A stretch of DNA of 64,000 nt. Source: Mycosphaerelloides madeirae (taxonomy: Eukaryota > Ascomycota > Dothideomycetes > Mycosphaerellales > Mycosphaerellaceae). Both the position numbers and the translations under genes were made by a program. Shown one piece after another: positions 10,073 to 20,836 of this stretch. The notes below the pieces were generated by a model. It was not told where the DNA came from. It worked only from the letters and a program-made list of their open reading frames with translations, and did no database searches. Where the stretch lies: NCBI GenBank assembly GCA_002785995.1, contig NHNV01000022.1, forward strand, positions 1 through 64,000, in the 5' to 3' direction. Every line of letters begins with the position of its first letter. The stretch's first letter is position 1.

Positions 10073-11312
10073 ATGGAATCTCTCAAGCTACCGCTCCAGA
10101 TTACGGCTATCGGCGGAACCATTGGGTGTTGGGGCCGTTCTCTTCTCGATGGGACTCTCTTTGCACTGCTGGGAGCTTTGCATGGTCCTCAGCCCTATAT
10201 CCTGCCTGGCTCTGGGGAGGCACTGCAAACGAAGATTACTGGGATTTATTGGCCAATTGACTACCTCTTGAACATCCTGGTGGTGTTCTTCTGGGAAGCT
10301 GTCGATGGGTCACATCCCACCGCATCGGCTATTGGCATCTACTTCCTTGCTCAATATTTCAGCGTCTTGACCGTTTTCTTGGCCGAGGGATTGAGGTCCG
10401 GAAACGCGAAAATGCACTGGAGCATGAGGTTTGTGAATTTGCCCAAAAGTATCGCGAGTTGTTGCTGATTTTCTCATTAGCGCAACAGTATGGCTTCTCG
10501 TCTTTCAGGCGACTGGGGTTGGCTGCACAGGAGCAGTCTGGGTAATGCTCCATCTTGCTGCGGCCCCTTTCTGGACGGCTTCTACCAGCGAGGAGTTGCG
10601 TTCGGTTTCGAAAATCTGTTCGTCCGCAACATACGCAATTCCCGCGGCTTTGGGCTTAGGATACGCAATTCCCGCGATCTTGATGTGTCTGAAAAGTCCG
10701 CAGGTGGTGAGCAACGGCTTCCAGCAATCGGCGGTCGTCCTATGGAACACGTTCCCACTGTGGGTTGGCGCACTTCACATTATTGTTGAGACAGGCCTCA
10801 AATCTCGGTTTCCAGACGCAGAAGGCAACTGGTCTTCTTCTGCTCGCACACACATGACAGCTGTGAGAATAATCAACGCCATCGCTGCTGTTGTCAGCTT
10901 TGCCGGGCACACCATCTTCCTGGGATTGGCAGCGAGCACTACGGCGTTCCCTGGAATATTCGCTCCTGGCTACGAAACCGCTTTTGGTTTCCGAGAACTT
11001 TTCGTACCACCAGTGGCTTGGGCTCCTGTCAAGACCGTTGGCGATGGTGTTCGAGGATTTTTCTTATGGGATCAAATCTTCGGCTATGCCGCGATGCTGA
11101 TTTTTGTGGTCGCGCAACTTCACAAAACTGTGAAGATGCAAAACAAACAGTACAACACTGTCACAAGCATGACGGTCCTGGCTGTCTGTGTTGCAGTGAT
11201 GGGACCCGGTACTGCGATCCTCTTGGTGTCATGGTTCAAAGAGGAACTCCTTTTTGAGGAAGCCGAAGAGAGAGAATTTACACAGAAGTCGCACAAGCTT
11301 GCGATTAGGTGA
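10073..11312 (+). CDS. Polytopic membrane protein A (possible cyclase or epoxide hydrolase)
   Basis: Integral membrane protein of 395 aa with about eight hydrophobic helices, from two exons (10073-10428, 10481-11312). The start is the ATG before ESLKLPLQITAIGG. Helices include LLDGTLFALLGAL, a YWPIDYLLNILVVFFWE segment rich in acidic and aromatic residues, and VWLLVFQATGVGCTGAVWVM across the splice junction. The C-terminus is cytosolic-looking and charged. It shares its layout with membrane protein B at 20.8-22.0 kb: early NGT/DGT-VFALI motif, then a Tyr/Asp-rich second block, then a W-x-P segment. From memory, such proteins accompany fungal polyketide and meroterpenoid clusters (ascochlorin-type terpene cyclases; AurD/CtvD-type hydrolases). 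That assignment is tentative; a transporter role is not excluded. Confidence 0.8.
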
Positions 11313-11814
11313 AAGCCGTACTCGTGGCCCGAGCATCGGGGTGTGTCTAGAGGCCTGCTTTCCAGAAGTGGGGGAAATTAGTGCGGAGGGGTTGAAGGTC
11401 TCGGAGGAGTCGAAAGCATCGGAGGAATCGAAGGTCTCGAATCTCATCGGGTGTCAGGTCCGAGTCCATCCTATGATAGTGTTTTTCCAGCAATCGGTAT
11501 AGAATTTGTTCGTCTGTTCCCAGCGGTCGGTCTTGAATTCCTTTGTCGGCCCGGCGTACAACGGTCGGTAGACTTCGGCCCCGTGCAACTAGGTCAGCTC
11601 TCCGCGCAATCGGCTTCCTTCCGCAGAGAGTGTAGTTCGATGATAGATATATGCCACGTGTTTCTGCCATTCTTCAAGACACCAGCAGCGACAGTGACAG
11701 ATGTATATCATCAAGCAACTGGTCCTCCAAGCGCAGCAGAACAAGACTCAGCAGCAACAACACCCGTCCGCCGATCAGCTACAGCGAGATCGGATTCCCG
11801 TCCCGACGAAGAAG
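11313..11814. other. Intergenic region upstream of the DUF3237 gene
   Basis: About 500 bp. It includes an imperfect tandem of gaaggtctcggaggagtcg-like units at 11395-11445. An in-frame ATG at 11701 would extend the next gene by 38 glutamine-rich codons; I regard this as 5' UTR. No exact TCGGACCGA motif. Confidence 0.4.
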
Positions 11815-12521
11815 ATGGTTTCAACAATTGCACAGCCTCAACTGCCTGTGCAGACCAAAGCCAACGCAACGCCTGCGGCAGCACTGGATGCACAACTGAG
11901 CGGATTCCCGACTCTTGTGCCTGCAATCGTCACAAAGGTGCACATTGGCGACGTCAATCCACTTGGTGAGCAGGCCTTTGCTCTCCATAACAGACATATG
12001 GCTGACCAAACAGGCGTCATCCACAATGGCTCGACCATGACGCATTATGGCACGCCCTCGGGTACCATTGAGAGTGTGCCGGGCTTTGAGCCAGCCTTCA
12101 AGGCCACGGTCAATTTTGGCGCGGATTGGCTGTCATTCGATCCAGATGGGCTGCACGGCCGCATCAACCTGAAGGGGATGGCCAGGACTGAAGAAGGGCA
12201 GTCTATCGACTTTCGCTACAAGGGTGTCATTAAGATGGCGCCAGATGTGCGTAAGATCTTCGAGATGTCGCCAGAGATGCACACTGTTCCATTTGGCTAC
12301 GCTAGTAAGTTGTACCGCGACTGATGGGCCGAAGATTGCAACAAGTGACTGACATGGAAAATCATACAGCTGGATCTCACACGTTTCTGGTCGCCGACCC
12401 GAAGCTAAAGTTGTTGGAGAACAGCACATTCGTGAGCAATGGCAGGATTCTGGTGCACGAGAACGGACTCACGGTTGAGACGCGCCAGTCTTTGGTGGTG
12501 GCGGCAAATGTGATGGACTAA
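11815..12521 (+). CDS. DUF3237 family protein
   Basis: Small soluble protein of 213 aa from two exons (11815-12304, 12370-12521), joined at GYA-TGSHTFLVADPKL. The region from FPTLVPAIVTKVHIGDVNPLG to the C-terminus has the DUF3237 pattern: an N-terminal strand ending in a G-x-x-x-x-G turn, a THYGTPSGTIESVPGF loop, then ADWLSFDPDGLHGRINLKGMARTEEG. The biochemical function of the family is not established. The fold is barrel-like and members occur in fungal metabolite clusters, so a cyclase, isomerase or binding role is possible. The start at 11815 is chosen for its purine context and because upstream codons are low-complexity. It is co-directional with membrane protein A and the second SDR. 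Confidence 0.8.
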
Positions 12522-13206
12522 GGCACCGAACATGCATATCCAATCAGATGATGAGGCTGCTGTGACATGATTTTATGACTTGGTGAATGAAGACATTGGA
12601 TGGAAGGTACATGCACGGAACACAAAAGGAGAGCAGAGTTTGCAGTAGTGTGAGAAACACGTGGTCGTATAGCCACGTGACAGCGCGTGGAATGAACTCA
12701 TTGGCTATGCATTTTGTCTCTATCATCTTTATACTTTACGTCTTTTCGGCCGTACTCATCACTATAGAGCCAATGGAGCACTGGGAAGCCTCACCTCACC
12801 AACGCAAGGACGGCCTTGCCTTTCCTCCACGCCGTCGTTCTGCACGCGCTGGCGCAGCTCTTCCACGCAACCTCGCTCGGGCCGGCGCCCCGAAAGAGTA
12901 AACCTTCCTCGCGCAGGCAGACTCACAGTAAAATGCTGTGAGGCACAGCGCCCGAGCCCAAGCCCTCATCACATGCACTCATGTCGGTCCGAGTAGCGCC
13001 AACGATACCGTCAGTGGCGGGGCGCGTCTGCACGCGTGAGGCGCCCAGCAGAGAGAAGAGATGACGGCATGCTTCGACAGAGCTTCAAATGCAATACAAC
13101 CAACGTTGAAGACAGAGCAAGCTCCTACCGCGCTCCTCCCTCCCGCCAACTCGCCAAGCCATTCCTGAAAACGCCTCCAAGAACTGCCCGGGCTCCCCGC
13201 TACACC
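12522..13206 (+). promoter_or_regulatory. Promoter region of the second SDR
   Basis: Intergenic stretch of 685 bp without a supported gene. It carries TCGGTCCGA at 12984-12992, the reverse complement of the shared motif. An in-frame ORF extends upstream of the SDR start from 13036, but its sequence is Arg/Ser/Pro-rich and unlike the family. Confidence 0.5.
12984..12992. promoter_or_regulatory. Candidate cluster regulator site TCGGTCCGA (copy 4)
   Basis: Reverse-complement form of the shared motif, about 215 bp upstream of the start codon of the second SDR. Confidence 0.55.
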
Positions 13207-14372
13207 ATGGCGCCCCCTTCTTACGACACCCATACGACAGCAGATGTCATTGTGAAAGATCTTGCCTCCCAGATCGCCGGCAAGGTCGTCCTTACCACTG
13301 GAGTTTCTCCCGGCGGTCTAGGTGCTTTCTTCGTTGAGCAGATCGCCAAAGCTCAGCCAAAGCTCCTCATTCTTGCCGGCCGCTCCGCAGAGAAGCTGAA
13401 GACCACCGCGAACGCCGTCGCTCCCGTAGCTACGAAGACTGTCGAGCTTGACCTCACTTCCCTCGCACATGTGCGGGCTGCTGCCAAAACTGTCAATGGC
13501 TGGAACGATGTACCTGCCATCGACATTTTGGTGAGCAACGCCGGTATCATGGGCGTATCATACGAGAAGACAACAGACGGCTTTGAGAAGCAGTTTGGCA
13601 CCAACCATCTTGGTCCTTTCTTGTTCACCAACCTCATCCTGCCCAAGATCTTGGCTTCTAAAGAGCCACGAATCGTTACCGTTGCCAGCGACGGGCACCG
13701 ATTTTCGCCTATGAGGTTTGCGGACTACGGTTTTCATGTACGACAACTATGCCCCGCCCTCTCCCTCTGCCACGACTAAGGACTGATTGCTGATCGATGA
13801 GTAGGACGGCGAGAATTACGACAAGTGGCTTGCCTACGGACAAAGCAAGACGGCCAACATGCTCATGACCCTCTCTCTGGCAAAGAAGCTCGGTTCCCGT
13901 GGACTGACAGCCGTGAGCCTTCACCCTGGTGTCATTGGTACCAACCTGGGCAACCACATTGATTGGAACACTGAATATGGTGACCTTCGTACGTTCAAGT
14001 TCCAGGGTCGTTCAAATATGAGCCGTAATGCTGATCCAGCTGCAGTCAAGATCGACAAGATGCTGGGAAACTTCGAGGGCTGGAAGGAAGGATTTGATTT
14101 CAAGACTCCTGAGCGGGGTGTCTCTACGCACGTCTACGCCGCCTTTGCCCCTGAGCTCAAAGGTATGCGAAACACAGTCCTTGCACAGTGTACTTACTGC
14201 ACATCGTACTGACACATGTGAAGCCAACAACGGCGCCTACGTGCTCGACAGCCACATCGCAGATGCGAACAAGCCAGATGAGACGATCCAGCCATGGGCG
14301 ACCAACGCAGTTGAGGCCGAGAAGCTGTGGAAGCTCAGTGAGCAGCTTGTTGGACAAAAGTTTAGCTATTGA
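13207..14372 (+). CDS. Short-chain dehydrogenase (retinol-dehydrogenase/WWOX-like)
   Basis: NADP-dependent oxidoreductase of 345 aa from three exons (13207-13737, 13805-14162, 14224-14372). The cofactor loop TTGVSPGGLGAFF is near residue 35. NAGIMG is the structural Asn-Ala-Gly motif, and YGQSKTANM provides the catalytic Tyr and Lys. The fingerprint HPGVIGTNL and a long C-terminal segment are typical of the retinol dehydrogenase/WW-domain oxidoreductase-like branch, longer than classical SDRs. The start is the first ATG (13207) that leaves a normal N-terminus. The gene probably catalyses a second keto/alcohol conversion in the pathway, distinct from the SDR at 6.1 kb. Confidence 0.92.
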
Positions 14373-14713
14373 GAAATGGTGTCTTGCTGCTTCGCACAGC
14401 ACGTCTGCTGCAAGTGACAGGTTCAGATAAAGTATTCGCACGCTGGAAATCCGTCGGTAGTGGTACGACTTCAACACTACACATGATATTATGAATTGCC
14501 TAAATCCAAACTTCTCCTTCTTTATCTTGGTGCTTGTTTCCGAGTACGTCATGGTCCGTGCATACTTCAGCTGAAAGCTCTTGCTTCAACTTGTCTCCCA
14601 TCCATCCTCACTTCTCATTGGGGCAGCGACCTGAACAATTTGGCATCTCAAATTTAAGCAGTGTCATTTGTGCGCAATCATATCTGGTGTGCGAAAGTCA
14701 AACTCATTCACTT
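14373..14713. other. Convergent 3' region between SDR and FAD monooxygenase
   Basis: About 340 bp between two converging genes; AT-rich in its centre. No ORF or motif of note. Confidence 0.4.
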
Positions 14714-16404
14714 CTAACTGACGTGAGACATCCAATACGCCATTCCGACCAGCGTCATCAAAGCGACAACCAACCTCAGCATCTCTACTTCTCCCATCCC
14801 CTTGGTCATTCGTGGAAGCATGTGCCGAATGTTTGACGCCTCGTACAGAGCTGGCTTCGACGTTTTGGCCCTCGCGACGCTCACACCGGTGGCCTCGTCC
14901 GCGAATCTCAGCTTTGCCCCTTTCCCGAATCCTTCGCTAACTTTGACGAAGTTCAGCTTGGGCGCTGTGGTGATGACCCTTGTGCTGAGATCGGTGGCAA
15001 TCAGCTTGTCGGGTGCGTAAGGTACGACCCAGGTGGCGATGGCTTTCAAGAGCGGATTGTCCCAGGCTTGCAACTTCGTGATTGTCGAGGAATAATCCAT
15101 GATCATACGCATTCGGGGGATTCGCTGCGTTTGATAGCTCTTGAAGATGCGGGAAAGAGCTGCGCGGGAGGGTCTGCTGCCGGCATGGTCGGCAAGCAGG
15201 CTGCAGAGTTCGTTCGTGAGTACGACCACGGACTCTAGCGATGAGTTGCCTCCGAGTGCAATATTCGGAGTGATCTGTCATGGTGAGTGAGCGTTCCAAA
15301 CTGGGCTCGTAATAGCCCAACGAAGCAGACTTACCTTATGTGCAGCATCACCAGCAAGTACCACCCTTCCGGAGAACCAGTGCTCCAAGATGCCTTCTTC
15401 TACGGGGACCAAGCTGCCACGATACCGATTTTGCCACAACTCGCCGAAGACGACCGAGTCGGAGACCGGCAGACCTGCGACAGAGGCCGCTAGCTTTTCG
15501 GCATCTGCATCAGTGTACCGTGGACGATTTGGCCAAGTGAAGGGCGCATCCAGTCGGAAGAAGGCAAAGAAGAAGACCTTATCGGGCTGCGAGAGAGCCA
15601 AAAAGGAAAAGCCGTCGTTGTGTACGCAGGTCATGTCTCGAGAGCCCATACCAGCGTTCGCGGGACTCATTCCAACCAGAAGCTTCCACGTCGTGGAAAC
15701 GGCTGGCTGATGTCAGTGTCCTTCACTCAAGGGAAGGGAGAAATTAATAATATCAACTCACAAGTCTTCTCTTTCGCACTGATGGAGCCGGGAGTTGCAA
15801 GGTTTGCGTTTCGCCACATCAATTCTCGCACCTTGCTGTGCACACCATCGCAGCCGATGACCACATCGCCGCGCTCAGAAGAGCCGTCGGTGAAGATGAC
15901 CTCGATTCCCTCATAGTCATCAACGATATCGACGACCCTTTTGCCGAATTGAACTCGCGATTTGTCGGGCAGAGTATCGTAAAGAATCTGCAAGAATCTG
16001 CGACGCTCAAGCAGCAGAATGTCCACTCCGAAACTACGCGCGAGAGTTCAGTTCATAATTTAAAGTTGAGATATAGGCGTGTGGGCCACTGACTTTTCTC
16101 TGATATAGTCGAAGAAACCACTGTCTACAATAGTCTTCCCGTCCGGACCTCGATTCTTGAAGCGATGCATCGGTGTGCACGAAGCCTTGGCTGCCTCGTG
16201 AGCGCCAAACTGGTCGAGGATTCGGGAGCCGTGTGGGTAGATGGCAATGCTGGCGCCTTCGGCCGGAGCTGGATCTGATCCTTTCTCGACAACGACATGG
16301 TTAATGCCAGCCTTTTGCAGACAGTGAGATGCCGCAAGTCCTGCGACTCCGCCGCCGACAACGATGACTTTGAAGTCGTATGCAACAGGTGCTGAGGGTC
16401 TCAT
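14714..16404 (-). CDS. PaxM-type FAD-dependent monooxygenase (probable epoxidase)
   Basis: Group A flavoprotein monooxygenase of 503 aa, four exons (16404-16094, 16033-15762, 15702-15335, 15274-14714). The N-terminal dinucleotide fold is VVGGGVAGLAASHCL with the acidic end VVVEKG. The central motif DVVIGCDGVHSKVRELMW is the DG motif that contacts FAD and NADPH. GRVVLAGDAAHKITPNIALGG is split by the last intron. The C-terminus ends with one hydrophobic helix (about 20 residues, MLRLVVALMTLVGMAYWM), as in membrane-tethered PaxM/AusM relatives. Those enzymes epoxidise prenyl double bonds; relatives in citreoviridin/aurovertin clusters epoxidise polyenes. With two cyclase-like membrane proteins nearby, epoxidation of the PKS product is the likely role. 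It diverges from the methyltransferase. Confidence 0.88.
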
Positions 16405-16794
16405 TGTAACTGATAGTGTCGATCTCGAAAGAGTTGACTGAGAGTCGATTGTTGAAAATTGATGTGATCTGATCGGCAGCCCACGAGGCAAATCAGATGT
16501 GCAGCAAGGTAGATCATACTATCCAGTACCACTATCGGGCGAGACAATTGCAAGTCGCGAGCACCGCCGGACGGCCGGGCCGACATTTTTCTCACTCGGG
16601 CACTGCCAAATGTGACTCGGGAGCCGATCCGAGAAAGGACACAACCCATTCGGCTTTAAGGCCCGAATTTGCTAACCAAGCTTGTTATTAGGCATAGGAT
16701 TCCGAATACGTAGAACGACGGCAGAGAGTACTGAGCAATTGTAACCCAGATAGCATCACTCGCGAACACCACTTCACCGCTCTTTGTTGCAAAC
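16405..16794. promoter_or_regulatory. Bidirectional promoter between FAD monooxygenase and methyltransferase
   Basis: Divergent 390-bp region lacking the exact shared motif but rich in related CGG/CCG inverted repeats. TCGG-N3-CCGA lies at 16617-16627, overlapping CTCGG-N8-CCGAG at 16616-16633, and ATTCGG-N9-CCGAAT at 16648-16668. These resemble Zn2Cys6 half-site arrays with other spacings. Confidence 0.5.
16648..16668. promoter_or_regulatory. Inverted repeat ATTCGG-N9-CCGAAT
   Basis: Perfect 6-bp arms around a 9-bp spacer, 127 bp upstream of the methyltransferase start and 244 bp from the FAD monooxygenase start. The CGG...CCG layout fits a Zn2Cys6 dimer site. Confidence 0.4.
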
Positions 16795-17959
16795 ATGGGC
16801 GGCACAAACGAGCACGAGTATGTTCTGGGCCGCGACCCGCTGGCAGCCTCAAGGTAAGTCATCAGCCCAACTTCGTCGTTCCCACGATGCAGAGTACTGA
16901 AAATCTTTCGACAGGTTGAACCTTCAGCACGTAACGTCCAATCTTCTCGCCCAACGAGTACTTTCAACGCCTAACTCATGCATGCATACAGTACCTATGG
17001 ATTCGGGAGGTCGGCTACCATCTCCACCCAGCCATCGCGGATCATGCTGCAGGCGCAAATGTTGCAGATATTGCAACCGGAACAGCGTAAGTCATACGCA
17101 GCACTATGTGCCTTCGCTTGTTGACAATCACCTTGCAGAGTGTGGGCTCTAGACCTCGCAAAGGAGATCCCTACAGCCTCGTTCCATTGCTTCGACGTTG
17201 ATATCCGCCAGGCACCACCGAGAGAGTGGCTCCCCAACAATGTCCAGCTGGGAGTTTTGGATTTGTTCAAAGCTCCTCCCGAGGAACTGCTGGGAAAATT
17301 CGAGTAAGCAAAACTCCCGAGTGATTTCGAATTGGTACTCGGCGACTTACCGGATTCTAGCATCATCCATCTCCGGCTGCTCATGTGCGTTATTCGGGAT
17401 GATCCCCGACCAGTGCTGCGCAACTTGATGGCCCTTTTGAGTAAGTCCTGATCGAACGTCCGACGAAGGTGGTTTCTTCTCACGACATTATAGAGCCCGG
17501 TGGCTTCCTCCAATGGGGAGAAATGGACCCAGCCACCACGCGTTTCGAAGCCGCCCGTCCAGGTCTGCACGTTGGAGTTCTTCAACAGGCCGGCGAATTC
17601 CCCAGCTCGCTTTCCGGCGAAGACTCACGCATGGCCGCCAAGTAAGAGCCTCTGCTCCTCCCTCAAATCAATCACTAACATCAGACCCCAGGTGGGTGGG
17701 AGGTCTCGGCGGCGTCTTCGAGGAAGAAGGCCTGACCGTCCTCGCCGACGAGCACAAATTCCGCGACGTTCAGCATCTGACGTACTATACCGATGCAGCG
17801 TTTATGGTGTGGGAGGAGTGGCGTTCCAAGATGGGACAAGAGGATGCGGAGAAGTATGGGAAGATTATTGATGAGGCGAGGAGGGCTAGGGATGAGAGTG
17901 AGGGGGGATTGGCGATTAATATGGAGATTCGGACAGTTGTTGGACGGAAGGCGCTGTGA
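16795..17959 (+). CDS. SAM-dependent methyltransferase
   Basis: Class I methyltransferase of 276 aa. It is encoded by seven exons (16795-16853, 16915-16930, 16992-17086, 17139-17303, 17361-17440, 17494-17641, 17692-17959), one of only 16 nt. Motif I is VADIATGTAVWALDLA, a D-x-A-T-G-T variant of the usual glycine-rich SAM loop. FDVDIRQAP follows as the acidic post-I region, then FDIIHLRLLMCVI and LLKPGGFLQWGE (motif III region). It resembles the LaeA/UMTA-like and small-molecule O-methyltransferases of fungal clusters. In a polyketide cluster without a C-methylating PKS domain, O-methylation of a hydroxyl (for example on a pyrone) is the simplest reading. It shares a promoter with the FAD monooxygenase. 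Confidence 0.88.
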
Positions 17960-18323
17960 TGGAGTGGTAGGGGGAGTTGAGGACCGATAGAGTGGTAGTC
18001 GAGTCTGAGGAATTCAAGTTTCATTTGTGTACTTTGCGAGGGTGTAGAGCTTGTTTGGCGCGGACGAATGATGCGGTTTTCGAAATGGCTGCGAGTGAAA
18101 GAAGGCATCGTTAACACACAATCATCCATACCGTTCTCAGATTGACTCACGTAAGGCTCAGGCCAATTGCAAAAACTATATCCGGGTGTTTTGCTCTCAC
18201 AAATATGTTAGTAGGACTACGGAAGACGAGGTCACAAAGCTATCATTCCAATCATGAATTGAGGGTGATATGCTATGATGATTCTACATCTATGAAGTCC
18301 GATGGACCTCTGTTGCATAAGGA
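17960..18323. other. Convergent 3' region, methyltransferase and FMO
   Basis: About 360 bp with no supported gene; expected to contain the terminators of the two converging genes. Confidence 0.4.
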
Positions 18324-20339
18324 TCAGCGTGCCTTCGCTGCCAAATACTCATCGATGAAACCCGCAAAGTCCTCTGGCTTGTATGGCTCGAACATCTCGC
18401 TCACGGCATTCGTTTTCCGGCGGCTTTGCAAGCCGAGATCGCCGAACAAAGAGTCAATATACTGATAATATGGTCAGCAACCGTACTATCAATCGAGAAA
18501 AATGGGTCACACTTACCGGCAGGAAATCGTAGAGGCTGTAAGGAAACTTCTGTCCTTGAGAGAGGTAACGTTTTCGCGTCCATGCGTTCCACTCCGCAAT
18601 TTCGGTCGCCATAGTGGAGGCATCTGGAAGCTCGATCTCACCGAGGAGGTAAAGAATTGTCCAGAAGCATTGGACTTCGGAAACCAGCGGGGTCTGGACA
18701 GTGTGAATCTGGCCCATGATGGCAATTGAGCGGTCGTTCTGGAGAGCTGGCCCGATTGGAATGGAGCGTCGGTACAGTCGCCACTGTTTTGGCGGAGCTT
18801 TGTGAGATGTCGATACTTTTGGTGGCCCGATGAGGAAAGGTAGCTTCTCGTCGATGACCTTGTCGGCCTCTTCATCGTATTTGTCCCAGTTGATGCCATG
18901 GGATTCGAGCGTTTGATCGTGATAGGAGATCCCGACAGGAAGACCAAGCTGGCTTTTCGTGGCATGATCAAACATCTTGAAGTGGTCACCCCAACCGGTA
19001 CATAGAATGAGGGCGTCTTGCTGGATTGTCTGTCCAGATCGAAGCGTGAGCTGGTCGCCTTTGGCTGTTGTAACGACGTCTCTCATTATGCTGAGCTGGT
19101 CGCTGTGCAAAGTAGACCAGAAGTTGGGCATCGTAACAACACCCAGGCCCGAGTTAGCCCAGAAGGTGCTGCAATCGCGTATCAGTGACGTTGTCCTTCG
19201 TAGATATAGGCTTGCAGAGTATCAGTGACTTACCTCTGGCGTGAGATATCGGGTCGGAGAAGCGCGACATGGTCGCCAGCATCATATCCCGCGTGGATAT
19301 CGCTGATCCAAGCCAAAGTATCCCAGAATTTGCCCACAGCCCACCGCCCAAGGATCGTTCGCTGGAGAGCCCAGTAAAACGAGCCTTTTGTATTGAGAAT
19401 GGAAGGACTCAAATTCGTCATCAGTCTTGTCGAAGCCACGGCGATACTGCTGACAAGCCCCAAGACTTTCGAAGGTAGAATTGCCAGGGGGCCGGCACCC
19501 TCCTGCCTGATGATCCAGGTGACTCTCTTTCCCATGGACAACATCAGGTAGACTGCATCATAGGCTGATTTTGCGGCTCCCACTACCGCAACTTCGCGGA
19601 CGTCGGAGGTCTGAAGTGTGTTGAAACTGGCACCCAAGTCACGTGAGTGAACCACCGGAATACTCGCCGCCGCGACGCTGAACTCAGGCATGCTCGGGAT
19701 GGACGTAACACCAGTGCACACCATGAGTTTACTGGCCTCGATCGTCTCTTCAGTACCCTCCAAATGGAGTTTCCATCCTCGCGGGGATCGAGTGGCGCTC
19801 TCCACGGTGGTGTTAAAGCGTATGCGGCGGATCAAGTCGTGCTCTTCGGCGTATCGTTGCATGTAGTTGTGTATCATGTCGCCCGAGACTCGATCGTCGT
19901 TATGGATGGGATCTGCCGGCATTTTGGCATCGCTGTAGTTGAAAAGCTGTACGGCGTGGTCAATGTCGTTCTTTGAAGAAGCAGTGCTTCCGAGCAACAC
20001 TCACACCCAGCTTTACTTGGGCCACCAGATTTGGGTAGAGTCTGCGCTTGCTCCAAACGCCCCCAACGCTGTCATCATCATCGATAATGAGGACTTTGGC
20101 AGACGGCCGAAGTCGTAAATATGTCTTGGCCGCACTGATTCCGTACCATCCTTGATTGTAATCAGACGATGAAACTGAGCATGAAATAGGGGATCAATTC
20201 CAAACGTACCCGCGCCAATGATGGCGACATCGACAATTTCTTGTGTACTGTGAGAAACAGCTGTCGAACTGTTCACGCCATTTACTTGTGTGCTGTGAGG
20301 CATAGCTGACGAGCCGTTCACTTGCGTGCTGTGAGGCAT
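18324..20339 (-). CDS. Flavin-containing monooxygenase (FMO/Baeyer-Villiger-like)
   Basis: Class B-type flavoprotein monooxygenase of 592 aa, five exons (20339-20210, 20150-20005, 19946-19234, 19168-18517, 18461-18324). The FAD loop IIGAGWYGISAAKTYL is split by the first intron. The NADPH-binding loop is VAVVGAAKSAYDAVYL, in which the usual G-x-G-x-x-G is G-A-A-K-S-A. VVHSRDLG precedes it, as in FMO relatives, and ALILCTGW is the ATG-like motif late in the protein. The N-terminus is unusual: about 35 residues made of the repeat MPHSTQVNG (two copies and a degenerate third). Such enzymes hydroxylate, epoxidise or perform Baeyer-Villiger oxidation; the substrate is not evident. Confidence 0.9.
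20243..20339 (-). repeat. Tandem repeat encoding the FMO N-terminus
   Basis: Two near-identical units and a degenerate third unit, about 36-45 bp each, encode the MPHSTQ/VSHSTQ repeats. They supply two possible in-frame start codons (20339 and one repeat later). Confidence 0.6.
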
Positions 20340-20836
20340 ATCGTAGCTGTCTGACGATCGCTAACCAGAGGCAAAGATGATGACCAAATTCGGATTCAGG
20401 CCAAAGACACATTATCACACATATCCTAGCACGTAGGGAAGCACTGCGGTACACATGCCCGCAGCGCCTTGCTGTCGAGCGCTCGATGGGAATCCGACTC
20501 GGAGACGAGCCCGCGTGCCCGTAGTGCATGGTCCAGCCGTCTCGGTGAGACACAGCGAGCTTCGGAGCGATTTCCTGCAGGGCGTCGGAGGAACGCGGCC
20601 TCGTACAGGGCGGCTCTAGCAGCCATGTGTTCGTACCTGAGTGCGTAGGAAGGCCTTGGGCAACAGTTCGGGGAAGTTTCTGGTCGCTGCATGAATGTGC
20701 GGTGCTGATGTTCCCAAGTGAAGTGGTGAATGTGAGACGGAAGAATTCTGCCTGATACAGGATTGAAATTTAAGGCAGAACCTATAGTCACGTGGCTACG
20801 AGACCCCTTTCACGCAACGTCCAACAATCTCCCGTT
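20340..20836. other. Intergenic region upstream of the FMO
   Basis: About 500 bp between two minus-strand genes. It holds the FMO promoter and the terminator of membrane protein B. Several CTCGG and CCGA half-sites are present, but no exact TCGGACCGA copy. No gene supported. Confidence 0.4.

Noticed and set aside
10620..10680. Repeated atacgcaattcccgcg in membrane protein A
   Set aside because: It encodes two YAIPA segments inside one hydrophobic region and keeps the frame; ordinary local duplication, not a regulatory repeat.
13036..13206. Upstream extension of the second SDR from an ATG at 13036
   Set aside because: The added 57 residues are basic and low in conservation; the ATG at 13207 gives the normal family N-terminus.
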